In this document: positions 45,746 to 56,895 of the stretch, piece after piece
Layout of the letters: each line of letters starts with the position of its first letter
Numbering within the stretch: the first letter of the stretch is position 1
Source: Plotosus lineatus
Lineage: Eukaryota > Chordata > Actinopteri > Siluriformes > Plotosidae
Assembly: GCA_024760905.1 (NCBI GenBank)
Contig: CM045733.1
Span: 25,972,001 to 26,036,000 of the forward strand
Direction of reading: 5' to 3'
DNA: 64,000 nucleotides
Made by a program: the position numbers and the translations under genes
Notes under the pieces: generated by a model
The model's database searches: none
The model's input: the letters and a program-made list of their open reading frames with translations, nothing else
Told to the model about the DNA's origin: nothing

Positions 45746-47586
45746 TCTTTTCAAAATCCCAAGAGTTTTCTGCAGTTTCTGAAATACCCGATATGGAAAA
45801 CCATTGACCCAATCTTCAGACCCACATGGAGATTCTTCCAAAAGTTGGTGCCAAAAAGGCGAAAGCACAAAATTGTGCAAAATGTCTTCGCCTGCTCTTG
45901 GGATACAATTTCCCTTGACTAGAACTAAAAGGCTCACACCTGTTCTAGCATGGCATTCCCCAATTACTACCATGGCGATAAAACTGACTACAAAGTTTGC
46001 AGAATGAACAGATGGAAGACTGGATGGATTGATGGATGGACGGTTGGTTAACCAGGTGTCCCTATTAAAATGTATGATAAGTATCACCATACAGCTGAAG
46101 CATTGACGACTAAAAACAACTATTAGAGCATTTATTATAAATAAATGCAGATTTATTAGTCCATTAGACATTATTAGTCTGTGCATTAACATTTAAAAAT
46201 GGCAATGTGGCATGGTAATAAATTCATAGATGCAAGGATTATTCTAGACCGTTCGACTCGCAGAGCTCTAGATGTTAAACAAACAGGATACAAGCTTTGG
46301 GAGTCTGAGGAAGGTAATACACACCTACAATTTATTAAAACGCAAGGGCAGGGAAAGAAATGGAAACTTCACTTCCAATACAACAGTGAGAGTTTGAAAG
46401 GCTTATGAAAGAACTCCAGGCGCTTTTGAGGTGCAGGCAGTTCATTAAAACTAAGATAGAGGCACCAGAAGGAAATTGGCAACCGGATTAAAATGGTGCA
46501 GTGGTGAAGAAAAATCAATATGGATGGTTGAACGGCTGATCTGGTGCGATATCACCATCAGCCTTTCTCCAGCTTTATGTATGTGTTAGGGATGAGTCAG
46601 ACAGGACTACATGATGAAGACAGGAAAGAAAACAGTAAGGATCCCAGTAAGGTGTCAAAATCTGCAACAATTCTAAATAAACTATCATTGATTACTCACA
46701 CAAGCCTCAGACAAGGAGATGAGATCTCAAATTCACACTGAATACATTTTATTCAGAAAACACACTGAAGGTTAATTCCAGCATTATGTCTACCTTGGAA
46801 AGAACATTGTTTTACATCGAGAGTTATTTGTGTTTTATTGTCTTGATAATGACGCCATGTTGGAGAAAGCCCTGACAGATTTCACTGGCTCCTCGTTTTA
46901 AGTTATGATATATATATAGTCTCAGAATGGTACTTGCAAAATGCACACTGTGCAAAGCCTGATGAGTATGCCTGTGGCGACGCACAATAGCGATAAGCTT
47001 AGTAGTACACAGTGAGCGCCCAGAAAGCCATCTGCCTTATGGTTCCCCTAAGAGACAGCCATCTATACTAAAATACAAGAAATCCATCAGCTTAGGGATA
47101 AAAAAAAAAAAAAAAAAAAAAGCTGTAAGTCTTTCCCTCATGTCTAAAAATACAGAATGTCCTTCAGTCAACAATACTGAGCATATAATATTTTTGGGGA
47201 CATTTATACTATAAATGTATAGGAATCCAACACATGGCACAAGCTCCTGTTCACTTTCAAGGCAACAAAGACTGCATCAGTTCAATTGCCCATAATTCCG
47301 GTTATCAGTATTTTGTAAACAATTGTATACTTAATAATAGCCCAGTTCTCTGTACTGTTTTAATAAAAGATGGGGATCTGTGTTTATTTATTTACTTTGT
47401 TTTTACAAATGTATAATGGTTTGTCAACAGGATTTTTTTTTTTTTTTTTTTGAAGTTAAAAAATATCTAATGAAGGTTTGGTGTAATGCAGCCCGATAGA
47501 ACCAACAGTTGATAAAATTGAATATTTTTTGTATTTAACTCCGTGGATCATCCATGAAACGAGTTTATTCTCTTCGACATTAAATG
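45746..47586. other. Mostly unique intronic DNA with a Tc1-like scrap
   Basis: A possible transposase fragment is listed at 45818-45990. 'gatggatggacggttgg' near 46025 is a short (GATG)-like run. An A run lies at 47100-47121 and a T run at 47432-47449. No host exon recognised. Confidence 0.4.
45818..45990 (-). pseudogene. Tc1/mariner transposase fragment, degraded
   Basis: The minus strand reads HARTGVSLLVLVKGNCIPRA and EDILHNFVLSPFWHQLLEES. This resembles the stretch between the first and second catalytic Asp in another fish Tc1-like lineage (pattern GPLVPVKGN...YxDILDNxVLPTLWQQFGE). The following QHD motif is not readable. The frame happens to stay open beyond the fragment on both sides. 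The assignment rests on a short match. Confidence 0.45.
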
Positions 47587-47587
47587 T

Positions 47588-47770
47588 AGGGTGAGAAGCT
47601 CAGTCATCCGGGAGGAGCTAGGTGTAGAGCCAGCTGAGGTGGCTAGAGCATCGGATTAGAATGCCTCCCTGGTGTGATGTTTTGCATATAACCAACTGGA
47701 AAGAGACCCTGGGGTCCACGCAGAACATGCTGGAAAGACCAAGTCTCTCGGCTGGTCTGGGATCACCCTG
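47588..47770 (+). pseudogene. Rex3/RTE-like LINE 3' fragment
   Basis: 'gtgagaagctcagtcatccg' + 'ggaggagct' matches 37640-37670, and 'gaatgcctccctggtgtgat', 'gaaagagaccctggggtcc' and 'gctggtctgggatcaccctg' follow the C-terminal coding order. The segment is short and lacks an obvious tail. Confidence 0.75.
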
Positions 47771-48201
47771 GTGCAAATAGTGATTTGGGGCATCACTAAT
47801 CACTCTTTAAAATAATACTTAATTCTTTTTTTTATTTGTTTTCTTTATTTTCCTGCATAGTACATAGTAAAACTCAATAGAGTTAGAGACATAGTTACTG
47901 TACACAGCTTTATACCGGCTCACTCATGCACATGGCACTCATGTGTCTGTTATAATTCATGGAAAAAATAATAATAAATTTTAAAAATAATAATTAATCT
48001 TGCTTGATGTAGTATATACTGAAACATTAAGCTTGGTGGATGTCACTGAATTGAATAGTTTATTAAATAGACTATTGATTGCCATCCACTTTGCCTTCAG
48101 CGTAAAATAATGTTATTTATGATATAGAAGAGATCGAATCACCCTGAAGATACAGGGTTCTTTGTGTTTTTGTACTCATATTATTAAAAAAAACCCTTCA
48201 T
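47771..48201. other. Unique intronic DNA
   Basis: About 430 bp AT-rich; no element recognised. Confidence 0.4.
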
Positions 48202-48215
48202 ATCTTTACAGAGTA

Positions 48216-48503
48216 GTCTATTGGGCTTTTTACCCCTGAGCTCATCAGCCTGGTGCTTATTGCAGGATTCTGTAGCGAGAAGCTACCAGGAGTTCAACTC
48301 CTGGATGGGACGCTAGTCCATCACAGGTTACCTTCCCAGTATATTTTTACTGGTACCCATTTATACTGTTGGGTGAACAGATGCACACTTTGTGGTTAAG
48401 ACCTTGCCCAGGGGTCTTCGCACAGTGGGCGTCTAACTGACATTTGAACACACAACCTCGTGATCATGAGCCCAGCACCCTAACCACTACATTACTGACC
48501 CCC
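48216..48503 (-). mobile_element. tRNA-derived SINE (family B, V-SINE-like core)
   Basis: Minus strand head 'gtagtggttagggtgctggg' + 'ctcatgatcacgagg' with B-box-like 'gtgtgttcaaatgtc', core 'cctgggcaaggtcttaacc', then 'atactgggaaggtaacctgt' and 'gtcccatccaggagttgaa'. Flanked by a 14-bp target duplication, atctttacaKagta, at 48202-48215 and 48504-48517. A second copy is at 53518-53810. Confidence 0.85.
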
Positions 48504-48959
48504 ATCTTTACATAGTATTTGTGGAGAACTGCTTCCCCCTCCTGAGACATCAGATGGTAGCCCAGAACCTGTTCAAGGCCAACCGATAGTTGCTTTCTAG
48601 GCCCTCACGCCAGAGATTTTGCATCAGCGATAGCTCGGGCTGGAGCAGGTTTGGCATGTCGGTACCTTTCTGCTACCTCAGGAGTCCCAATAGGCCTCCT
48701 TTTTCCACTGGATGGCCACCGCAGGTGTCCACCACCAAGTTTGGGGGTTACCACCATGACAGGCACTGATGACCTTCCTGCCATAGTTATGGGCTGTCGC
48801 CTCAATAATGCAGGCATGAAACATGGCCCATTCCACTTCCATGTCCCAAGCCTACTTCAGAATATGGTTGTAGCTCTGCCAGAGGTGGGAGTTAAAAGCC
48901 CCTCTGACAGGAGACTCTGTCAAATGTTCCAGGAGACCCTAAGTGCATGCTTGGGCCTG

Positions 48960-49331
48960 CTAGGTCTGGAGCCAGCTCACCAGCAGGTGGTGATTAATTG
49001 ACCGCTCAGGTTCTCTCATCACCTGAGTGTCCAGAACATGCGGCCGCAAGTCCAGCAACACGACTACAAAGTCAATCATTGAACTACAGTCAAAGGTATC
49101 TTTTTGCCAAGTGCACTTATGGACTCCCTGATGTTGAAACGTGGTGGTCATGATGGACAAATCGTGACAAACACAGAAGTCCAACAACAAAGCACCATTC
49201 ATGTTCAGACTGGACATGCTGTACCTACCAATCACACCCTTCCCGGTCAGACTATTGTTTCTCACATGGGCAGAGATGTCTCCCAGGACAATGAGAAAGT
49301 CCCCAGGGGTAGCACCCCCTAAAGGCTCCAA
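48960..49331 (-). pseudogene. LINE apurinic-type endonuclease fragment
   Basis: The minus strand reads GDFLIVLGDISAHVRNNSLT, 'VHKCTWQKDTFDCSSMIDFV' and 'VVLLDLRPHVLDTQVM', ending SINHHLLVSW. The pattern LGDFNAHVGN...KCTW...SMIDFVVV...DHHLVV is the C-terminal half of the APE endonuclease of RTE/Rex3 elements, with the catalytic D and H in degraded context. The N-terminal half continues to about 49680 in broken frames. Confidence 0.8.
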
Positions 49332-50087
49332 AAAGGGTGGGTACTCAAAATTGTCATTTCATGTAAAAACACAAACAACAGTCAGGATCTGTTTCCCCAC
49401 TCGAAAAAGGCAGAGTGAAGTTGGTCTGGTGTCAACTGACAAGAACCCCAATGTGTGGGCACTGAGATGGGGGGCAACAAGGATGTCCAGACCAGCTCGC
49501 TGCCTCTCCCAATGAGCAAATCCAAAATTAAATAAGGTCCAGCCCCTCTCAAGATGGGTAGTTCAGGAGCCCAAGCTGTAAGTTGAGTATGTCTCAGCCT
49601 CACACACAAAGTTCAGCTCCTTCTCCACCAGAAAGGTGACGTTCCATGTCCCAAGAATCAACGTCAGTAACTAAGGATCGGTCTGACAGAACCCATGTCT
49701 TCAACTGCCACTGAACTCACAATGCACCCGACCGCTATAACCCCTCCCACAGATGTTGGGACCATGGAAGGGCAGACATGTCTCCTTTTTGGGCTGGGCC
49801 AGATGACCAGGCACTAGACTGATCAGAAGCCCGATTATCTGGCACTAGCTTTTGAGCCCCTCTTCTAGACCTGGCCCCGGGGGGCCACGGTAACCAACAT
49901 CCAGGCAAGGGGAACTGTCCTTATGTGTTTCTCCATAGACGTCTTTTAAATTGCGCATTGTCTGGACCTTCACCGAAGACCTGTTTGCCTTGGATGACCC
50001 TGCCAGGGGCATAATGCCTGCCGCAACATCGGATCATTAAAGCACACAAACCCTTCCATCAAAATAAGGTGGCAATTCAAGGAGTAG

Positions 50088-51162
50088 AAATGGTGAGCTG
50101 CTCACTTCGACTGGGAATGTTGTCCGGAGCTGGAAGGAATACTTTGAGAACCTCCTCAATCACAACAACACACCCTTTGTAGAGGAGTAAGACCCTTGGT
50201 GGTCGGGTTCTGGAGATGGATAAAAGCTGCCCTGAATATCTCGGGGCTCTGAATGTTGTAGGAAGGACTTGGTTAACACGTCTCTGCAACATCATGTGGT
50301 CATTGGGAGCCATACCTCTGGACTGGCAAACCAGGGTGGTACTCGCCCTTTTTAAAAAGGGGGAACTGAGGGTGCATTCCAATTATTATGGAAACACACT
50401 ACTCAGCCTACCCGGGAAAGTTTATGCAGGGGTTCTGAAGAGGAGGATCCGACGGATAGTTGAATTTTAGATTCGGTCGGGAGGAGAATCAGCACCTTCG
50501 AGTTCGAGGAAATGGTTCTCAGCCGGAAAATAGTGGAATGCACCCTCTGAGTCTGAAATGAGGTCCTGCCCCAGGTAGAAGAGTTCAAGTATCTTGGGGT
50601 CATATTCACGAGAGAGGGAAGGATGGAACAAGAGATCGACGGGTGATGCAGCCTCTGCTGTAAAGTGGACCCTGTGCCCGTTCAACGTGGTGAAGAGGGA
50701 GCTGAACCACAAGGCAAAGGTCTTAATTTACCAGTTCATCTACGTTCCAACCCTCACTGATGGTCACGAGCTTTAGGTAGTGACAGAAACAACAAGACTG
50801 TGGTTACAAGCAGCTGAAATGAGTATCCTTCGATAGGCGGCAGGGCACCACTGCTTTTCCACAGTTGAAACGAGTCAGTTGAGGTGGCTCGGGCATCTGG
50901 TTAGAATGACTTCCGACTGCATCCCTGGCATGGTGTTTCGAGCATGTTCGACCAGGTAGAGACCCCAGGGTCAGGCCAGAACATGCTGGAGGGATTATGT
51001 CTTTTGGCTGGTCTGGGAAAGCCTCCGTGTGTCACCCGACCCATCCACCCATCACCCCCATAAGTCCTGGAGGAAGTGGCTAGGGAGAGGGATGTCTGAA
51101 CCTCATTGCTTAGGCTGCTGCCCCCACGATCTGACCCTGTAATAAGCGGAGGAAGATGATGG
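50088..51162 (+). pseudogene. LINE reverse transcriptase, 5' and 3' parts with central deletion
   Basis: Plus-strand phrases in order: RSWKEYFENLLN, LGALNVVGRTWLTRLCN, 'PLDWQTRVVLALFKKGELRV', 'LSLPGKVYAGVLKRRIRRIV', then a jump to 'LPQVEEFKYLGVIFTREGRM', QLRWLGHLV-like and 'SWRKWLGRGM'-like text. About 130 residues, including the catalytic Y/FADD box, are missing. Stops and frameshifts follow 50640. Confidence 0.8.
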
Positions 51163-51175
51163 TCTTTTACACAGT

Positions 51176-52299
51176 GGGAAATAGTTATAGCAATGTAAGC
51201 ACAGAAAGAGCAACAGAAGAGCAGAGGACACCTCTGGAAACAGTGCCCCAAGCAAACACATCCCCGTAGTAGAGTGAATAACCCAGGGAGGGTCAGAATT
51301 CCAAACACAGCCTTATTTCCCTTTCAAGCATGACCCCCAGAGGCCACAGCAAGTCTGACCCAGACTACAGAGACCGGCGTTGCTTCAACGCTAATCACAA
51401 TAGGAAGAGAAAGATCAGAAAACCATAAAAATCTGAAAAGCGACTATTAAATGAATGGTGATTTACGTTCTGTGTTTCAGTTATTAGGGTCCCGCAAAAG
51501 ACATTTTCCAACAGTGCACATCTTAACATTGACTAACAGAAGGTCCTCAAATGACTCATCAGTCAATATCAGTGGAATAATTGAAGTTAAAAGGCATAGT
51601 CACTGTTAGAGGCTAGTAAGTGGTTAAGCCCCATTAAAATTGCAAGCCGTCTTAAGGCAAGAAAATACACAAAATACCCTAATTGAAATTTATAGATTCA
51701 AAAAAAAAAAAAAAAAAAAAAAAAAATCAATCCAATAATCTCAGTGGTTTAGAAGACCACCTTTAAACCTCTTATATTTCCAGAACATTTAATCTCTTTT
51801 CCCAATGTGTTGACCATAGTCCATTAATGGAAACCAATCTAGAAATGTTGACAGTACAATTCAATGAAGACTTGTCTTTCTTTTATTTTTTCTTTTGACC
51901 TCAGATTGGGCACCTCAATCAAGCCAAATCCTTGATAGCAACAAAATGTTTCATTAAAAAGGCCATAACTGATTTCAAGGGGTAGAAGTGGTGTGCAAAT
52001 GGGTGCAATTTTCTTGCACAGTAATCACTGCAATTTTGCAATATTAATTCTGTTCAAGCACCTCTTAGATACAATCTGAATGCAGTATACACTAGAAGCA
52101 GCTCAAGTGTGCAACATTACACAGCTTAAGCATTTGAATTTGCACTTTGATATATCTTTACAAAGAGGGACACTGAATGTCGCAGTGATTATATCGTGGT
52201 GGAGCAGAGAGCAGCAAAATAGGACGAAGATGAGAATAAGAATACTAGATCATATTATCTATATACAATCTTTATGCTTTACTATTTGGTACTTTTTTT
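51176..52299. other. Unique intronic DNA
   Basis: About 1.1 kb with an A run at 51700-51726. No element ends or exon recognised. Confidence 0.4.
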
Positions 52300-52690
52300 T
52301 TTTTCCATTTGTCACCATTTTTCTCCCTAATTCAGTCATATCCAATTTCGACCCATCAAGTTTTCGCTCTCCCTATCACGCGACTACACTCCGGGAGGGG
52401 TGAAAGCATACGCACCCCTCCATGACATGCAATGCTAGCACCCACCTCTTTTCAAACTACGGCACAGGCGTATTTGCTTGCAGGCACACTGAGGGAAAGC
52501 GCTACCCTGCCCCCATGAACGAATGAGCTCACAGACGCCCATGATTGACTGGCGATAGCTGAGTGACAGAGAAGTGAGCATATGCCATCCCTCTCTCCCA
52601 TGAAAGCTTGGCCAATTGGCTCCCATGAACTCGGTCACAGATGTCTGTGGCATTAACCTGGATTCAAACTTGTGATCTCTGAATTCTTGT
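52300..52690 (-). mobile_element. tRNA-derived SINE-like repeat, degraded
   Basis: Minus strand start 'gagatcacaagtttgaatcc' is B-box-like. The plus strand shows 'gagctcacagacgcccatga' + 'ttgactgg', 'gccatccctctctcccatga', 'gcttggccaattggctccc' and 'tttttctccctaattcagtc', the order of a common fish repeat. No clear target duplication. I cannot name the family. Confidence 0.5.
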
Positions 52691-53506
52691 GTATTTTAAT
52701 GTTTGTTTTTAATACTTCTGTACTTTTTATTTATCTGGGAGATCTACAGAAGCATTCCAATAACAAGTACATTTGTACTGAAGCAAATTGTAAAGTAAAG
52801 TCTGAAGCATGCTGCAGTTCTGCTTACGTGACTCATTTCAACCTTTCCCAACAGACACAATTTGCATAAACGTTTTAATTCACTGCAATGTTTTCTCTAG
52901 TATAGCGCAACAAGAGAATACAAGTCTAGAAAGTTGGTTAGGTTTCCATTTCACTGCACCAAATCACCTGACTGCACTTTCCTCCAATTCAGAGGCAGGT
53001 GTTAGGCCCTTTAGAAAGCGTAGTGTCAGCATTTGAACTGTGCATCTGTGCCTGAACAGCTGTGTGTGTGTTCAGTAAAAGGCAGAACATAGTGAGGCTA
53101 GGAGTCAGAAGGCAGAAAAGGGGATATACAGAGTCTCATTTGACATGCCGCAGGTTTCCATGGGGAATGAGTGCCACATGCTGCTTGACCAATACCTTCA
53201 CCTGACAAAATACAGCCATATGGTGGTGGATATAGATGGCTGAATCCAAGAATGTTTCAACATTAAGGGTTTCAGGCACTGACCATAATCAGGGCTTCAG
53301 CAAATCAAGACAGCCTCAGGTTATTAGGCCTTCATTCGAGGTTGTGCATCCTCCCTGGGGACTCTGCCTTCAGGAAAAAAGTCTGATATTGAGAAAGAAA
53401 AAAAATGATCGGCTCATTCATTGATTTTATACTACAGTACGAAGCAAGATGTGAAGCCTGATTAAAGCAGACAAGAGAATGAAGCAATTTAGAAATAATG
53501 AGCAAC
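52691..53506. other. Unique intronic DNA
   Basis: About 815 bp; no arrays, elements or exon recognised. Confidence 0.4.
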
Positions 53507-53517
53507 TACTCCATTGG

Positions 53518-53810
53518 GGGTTGGTGGTGTAGTGGTTAGGATGCTGGGCTCATGATCGGGAGGTTGTGTGTTCGAATCTCAGTTAGACCCCCACTGTGCT
53601 AAGACCCCTGGGCAAGGTCTTAACCTCAAGTGTGCCTCTGTTCACCCAGCAGTATAAATGGGTACCAGTAAAAATATACTGGGAAGATAACCTGCGATGG
53701 ACGAGCGTCCCATCCAGGAAAAGTTGAACTCCTGGAAACCGGGGATAAGCACCGGCCTGATGAGCCACTAGGCGCAGGTGTAAACAGTCCAAAGGACTTT
53801 ACCTTACCTT
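53518..53810 (+). mobile_element. tRNA-derived SINE (family B, V-SINE-like core)
   Basis: Head 'ggtggtgtagtggttaggat' + 'gctgggctcatgatc' with B-box 'gtgtgttcgaatctc', core 'cctgggcaaggtcttaacct', then 'tatactgggaagataacctg' and 'gtcccatccaggaaaagttg', ending '(ttacc)n'. Perfect 11-bp target duplication, tactccattgg, at 53507-53517 and 53811-53821. Better preserved than the copy at 48216. Confidence 0.9.
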
Positions 53811-53821
53811 TACTCCATTGG

Positions 53822-54499
53822 CACTATCAAATCCCCCACCCCACCCCACCCAAAAAAAAAAAACCTTTGCTGAGATGTAAAGACTCTGAACCTAGACCAA
53901 GTATGCTTTGTGCTGGAGAGGCATCACACAAAGTTCAAGACACTGCCATGGGTGAAAATGGATGTATGTATGATGGGATGAAGGAACAGAGGGCTGGAAA
54001 GAAAGTGAAGAAAAAATGGCTTTGAGGCAACATCTACAGAAATAACAGCCTTTTGACCCCACTCGATTAACTTGTCTGTGAATGTCTACGGCTCAGAAGG
54101 AAAGCAGGAGCAACAAGGAAAGAACCACACTCGGGGCAGGTCAACACAAGGCAGGCTTGCTGGAAGTCTCTCTGAAGAGAACACACTTGATATGTAGAGT
54201 AAGACAGTTCACCAGCTCACAGGACTAAATCAAGTGTAATGATTATCCGATGAGGACCAGAAATCCCCACCCAATTTGTTTCAGTCATATTAGATTTGTT
54301 TAAAGGAGCTCAAATAAAGGAGCTCAAGGAAAGATGGGGCAAATATAGGGAGTGTTGACAACTGAACTTCAACACTGTTTTCAAAGAAGCCTGGTTCATG
54401 ATTCCTATAATGTGATGACAACGACATAAGCATCATACTGATGTTCAACATTATTATGGTATCTAGCAAGTGTGAAAAATATGATGTGTAGTTTTAGTG
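53822..54499. other. Unique intronic DNA
   Basis: About 680 bp. No element ends found, including the expected left half of MITE copy G. Confidence 0.4.
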
Positions 54500-55711
54500 G
54501 AATAGTGGAAGCTAGACTAAGGGCAGAGGTCAGCATTTGTGAACAACAGTTTGGTTTCATGCCAAGAAAGAGCACCACAGAGATGCAGTGTTTGCTTTGA
54601 GGATGTTAATAGAGAAGTCCAGAGAAGGTCAGAAGGAGCTGCATTGTGCCTTTGTGGATCTGGAGAAAGCATATGACAGGGTGCCGAGAGAGGAACTGTG
54701 GTATTGCATGAGGAAGTCTGGAGTGGCAGAGAAGTATGTTAGAGTGGTGCAGGACATGTATGAGAGATGTAAGACAGTGGTGAGGTGTGCTGTCGGTGTG
54801 ACAGAAGAGTTCAAGGTGGAGGTGGGACTGCATCAAGGGTCAGCTCTGAGCCCCTTCTTGTTTGCTATGGTGATGGACAGGCTGACAGACGAGGTTAGAC
54901 AAGAATCTCCATAGACTGTGATGTTTGCAGATGACATTGTGATCTGTAGTGAGAGCAGAGAACAAGTGCAGGAAAATCTAGAGAGGTGGAGGTATGCCCT
55001 GGAAAGGAGGGGAATGAAGGTTAGCCTCAGGAAAACAGAATACATGTGTATGAACGACAAGGACCCAAGAGGAACGGTGAGGTTACAGGGGCAGAGATAA
55101 AGAACGTGGAGGATTTTAGGTACTTAGGCTCAACAATCCAGAGCAATGGAGAGTGTGGAAAAGAGGTCAAGAAGCGTGTGCAGGCAGGTTGGAATGGTTG
55201 GAGAAAAGTATCCGGTGTTATGTGTGATAGGAAGGTATCGGCAAGAATGAAAGGAAAAGTGTACAAGACGGTGTTGAGGCCAGCAATGTTGTATGGTTTA
55301 GAAACAGTGGCCCTGGGAAAAAGACAGGAGGCTGAGCTGGAGGTAGCAGAGATGAAAATGTTGAGGTTCTCTTTGGGAGTACTGAGGATGGATAGGATCA
55401 GGAATGAGTACATCAGAGGGACAGCACATGTTTGAGGTTTTGGAGATGAAGTCAGAGAGGCTAGATTGAGATGGTTTAGACATGTACAGAGGAGGGATAG
55501 TGAGTATATTGGTAGTAGGATGCTGAGGTTGGAACTACCAGGCAGAAGGCTGAGAGGAAGACCAAAGAGACGATTTATGGATGTGGTGAAGGAGGACATG
55601 AAGGTAGTTGGAGTAAGAGTAGAAGATACAGAGGATAGGGTGAGATGGAGGCGGATGGTTTGTTGTGGCGACCCCTGAAGGGAAAAGCCGAAAGGAAAAG
55701 AAGAAGCTTTC
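54500..55711 (+). mobile_element. RTE-type LINE, 5'-truncated (RT palm to tail)
   Basis: Begins within the RT domain and ends with the tail 'tgtggcgacccctgaaggga' + 'aaagccgaaaggaaaag'. It is the best copy here of the LINE whose tail the SINEs at 2599 and 41761 share. The fragments at 34874-35286 and 45098-45394 are shorter copies. Its right flank is the interior of MITE copy G. Confidence 0.85.
54504..55678 (+). pseudogene. RTE-type reverse transcriptase, C-terminal two thirds, broken
   Basis: Phrases in order: EARLRAEVSICEQQFGFMPR, FALRMLIEKSREGQKELH, 'AFVDLEKAYDRVPREELWY', 'VGLHQGSALSPFLFAMVMDR', 'VMFADDIVICSESREQVQEN', 'FRYLGSTIQSNGECGKEVKK', 'AMLYGLETVALGKRQEAEL' and 'GRPKRRFMDVVKEDMKVVG'. 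The FADD box carries the catalytic aspartates. Damage: a short insertion shifts the frame near 54584, a TAG interrupts at about 54912, another shift occurs near 55045-55090, and a TGA lies near 55434. It therefore makes no functional enzyme. Confidence 0.85.
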
Positions 55712-55872
55712 AAGCATTGATAGCACTGAATATGTGTTTATTGATATTATATACACATATACATGTACGTATACGTCTAACAAGGGGGTTGTGGGGGTTG
55801 ATCCTACTTCACGAAATTCGGTGGTTGTGGGGATCTCGGTCCTAATTAACCACGGAAAGTGAGAAATCCCTG
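55712..55872 (+). mobile_element. Tigger-like MITE, family 1 copy G, right third only
   Basis: 'gcattgatagcactgaatat', 'attgatattatatacacata' and 'atcctacttcacgaaattcg' to 'gtgagaaatccctg' before TA (55873-55874). The left part is missing: the sequence starts exactly at the RTE LINE tail. Confidence 0.8.
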
Positions 55873-55874
55873 TA

Positions 55875-56582
55875 ATAAACTAGTTATTAAGCATATTCGA
55901 TCGGTCTGTACAGAGAAATCTCAGCTCTTGGGCATTTGTGCTCAAATCACACCTTCGGTATTTCATTCGCACCAAAACATCACTGAATTTTCGCCATCAC
56001 AGCATGCACCATTCGACTTTATATGACATGTGCTGTCACACACTATGTAGTTTACAAGCATGTCACCACTCTAGGCTCAGTTTTATAAGGATTTCCCCCA
56101 AAAGGTGACTTCTGTCCTGGATGAATGACGTTGTGCAACCCAGGAGTTGGACATTTACAATGGCATTTCACGCTTTAACTACAGTCATGCTGGCACAACA
56201 CAAAGTATCTATGAGATTCAACAAACCATGTCCCAAGCAAACCTGGTAAACTTCTCATGAACAGAATGGTCTCAGTTTGAATGTGAAATCAACAGCGATC
56301 ATGGTATGCTTGCACAAACTGCAGACTAATAATATTATCTAGGCCTATAAATTAACAGCTGTTCATTTATGCATAACATCTGTTCATTAAAGCACATATA
56401 ATACCAGAATTAAGTTTCTAAACAATAAACAAGCATTGAAACGGCTTAGTATAATAATTACCATTAATGGCAATGAAAGCAACAGACATGCAACGTTATA
56501 GAAGACATTATTAACGATATAGGAGACATTATTGTTCTTGTTCATTTTCTGTGAGGAGATCAATCTTTATATTTTAGCAAAG
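55875..56582. other. Unique intronic DNA
   Basis: About 700 bp; no array, element or exon recognised. 'aagacattattaacgatata' near 56500 is followed by a similar phrase (local duplication of 'gacattatt'). Confidence 0.4.
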
Positions 56583-56895
56583 GAGGGCGGCGTAGTTGCG
56601 TAGTGGTGAACAGAGCAAGGAGGACAGGGTTCGATTCCCGGGTTCAGGCATTTAATGTGTGGAGGTTGCGTGGGTTTCCACTGGGCATTCTGGTCGTCGT
56701 AACTCCAACCCCAGTCTGAAAACAATTAACTGGTGGTTCCAAATTGCCCTGAGGTGCGAGTGTGAACGGTTGTATGTGTTAGCCCTGCAATGATCTGGTG
56801 AACTGTTCAGGCTGTGCTCTTCATTCACCCAGAATCGGCTGAGATAGTCAGTTAATAATAAAGGATTAAGTGGCTTCGAAAATGAAAGGATGAAT
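56583..56895 (+). mobile_element. tRNA-derived SINE (family C) with L2-type tail
   Basis: 'gggcggcgtagttgcgtagt' + 'ggtgaac' with B box 'gggttcgattcccgg', then 'gtgtggaggttgcgtgggtt' + 'tcc', 'ccaaattgccctgaggtgcg' and 'gtgttagccctgcaatg'. The tail 'cccagaatcggctgagatag' + 'aaggattaagtggcttcg' is the L2 tail seen at 1-110 and 63541-63870. Confidence 0.75.

Larger units (their letters stand above)
48517..51162 (-). mobile_element. Rex3/RTE-like LINE, near full length, twin-primed inversion
   Basis: 48517-50087 is the 5' half in reverse orientation: 5' UTR ('tccttgaattgccaccttat' on the minus strand near 50075), then endonuclease, ending in the linker before RT. 50088-51162 is the 3' half in sense orientation, starting where the inverted part stops ('ctgctcacttcgactgggaa', reading GNVVRSWKEYFENLLN) and ending in '(gatg)n'. 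A likely target duplication is tctttacatagt (48505-48516) and tcttttacacagt (51163-51175). The RT core is deleted near 50470. Confidence 0.8.

Noticed and set aside
55027..55713. 228-codon minus-strand frame, serine- and proline-rich
   Set aside because: Antisense of the RTE LINE C-terminal region; the same antisense frame recurs at 34867-35313 and 45208-45402 only because those are LINE copies.
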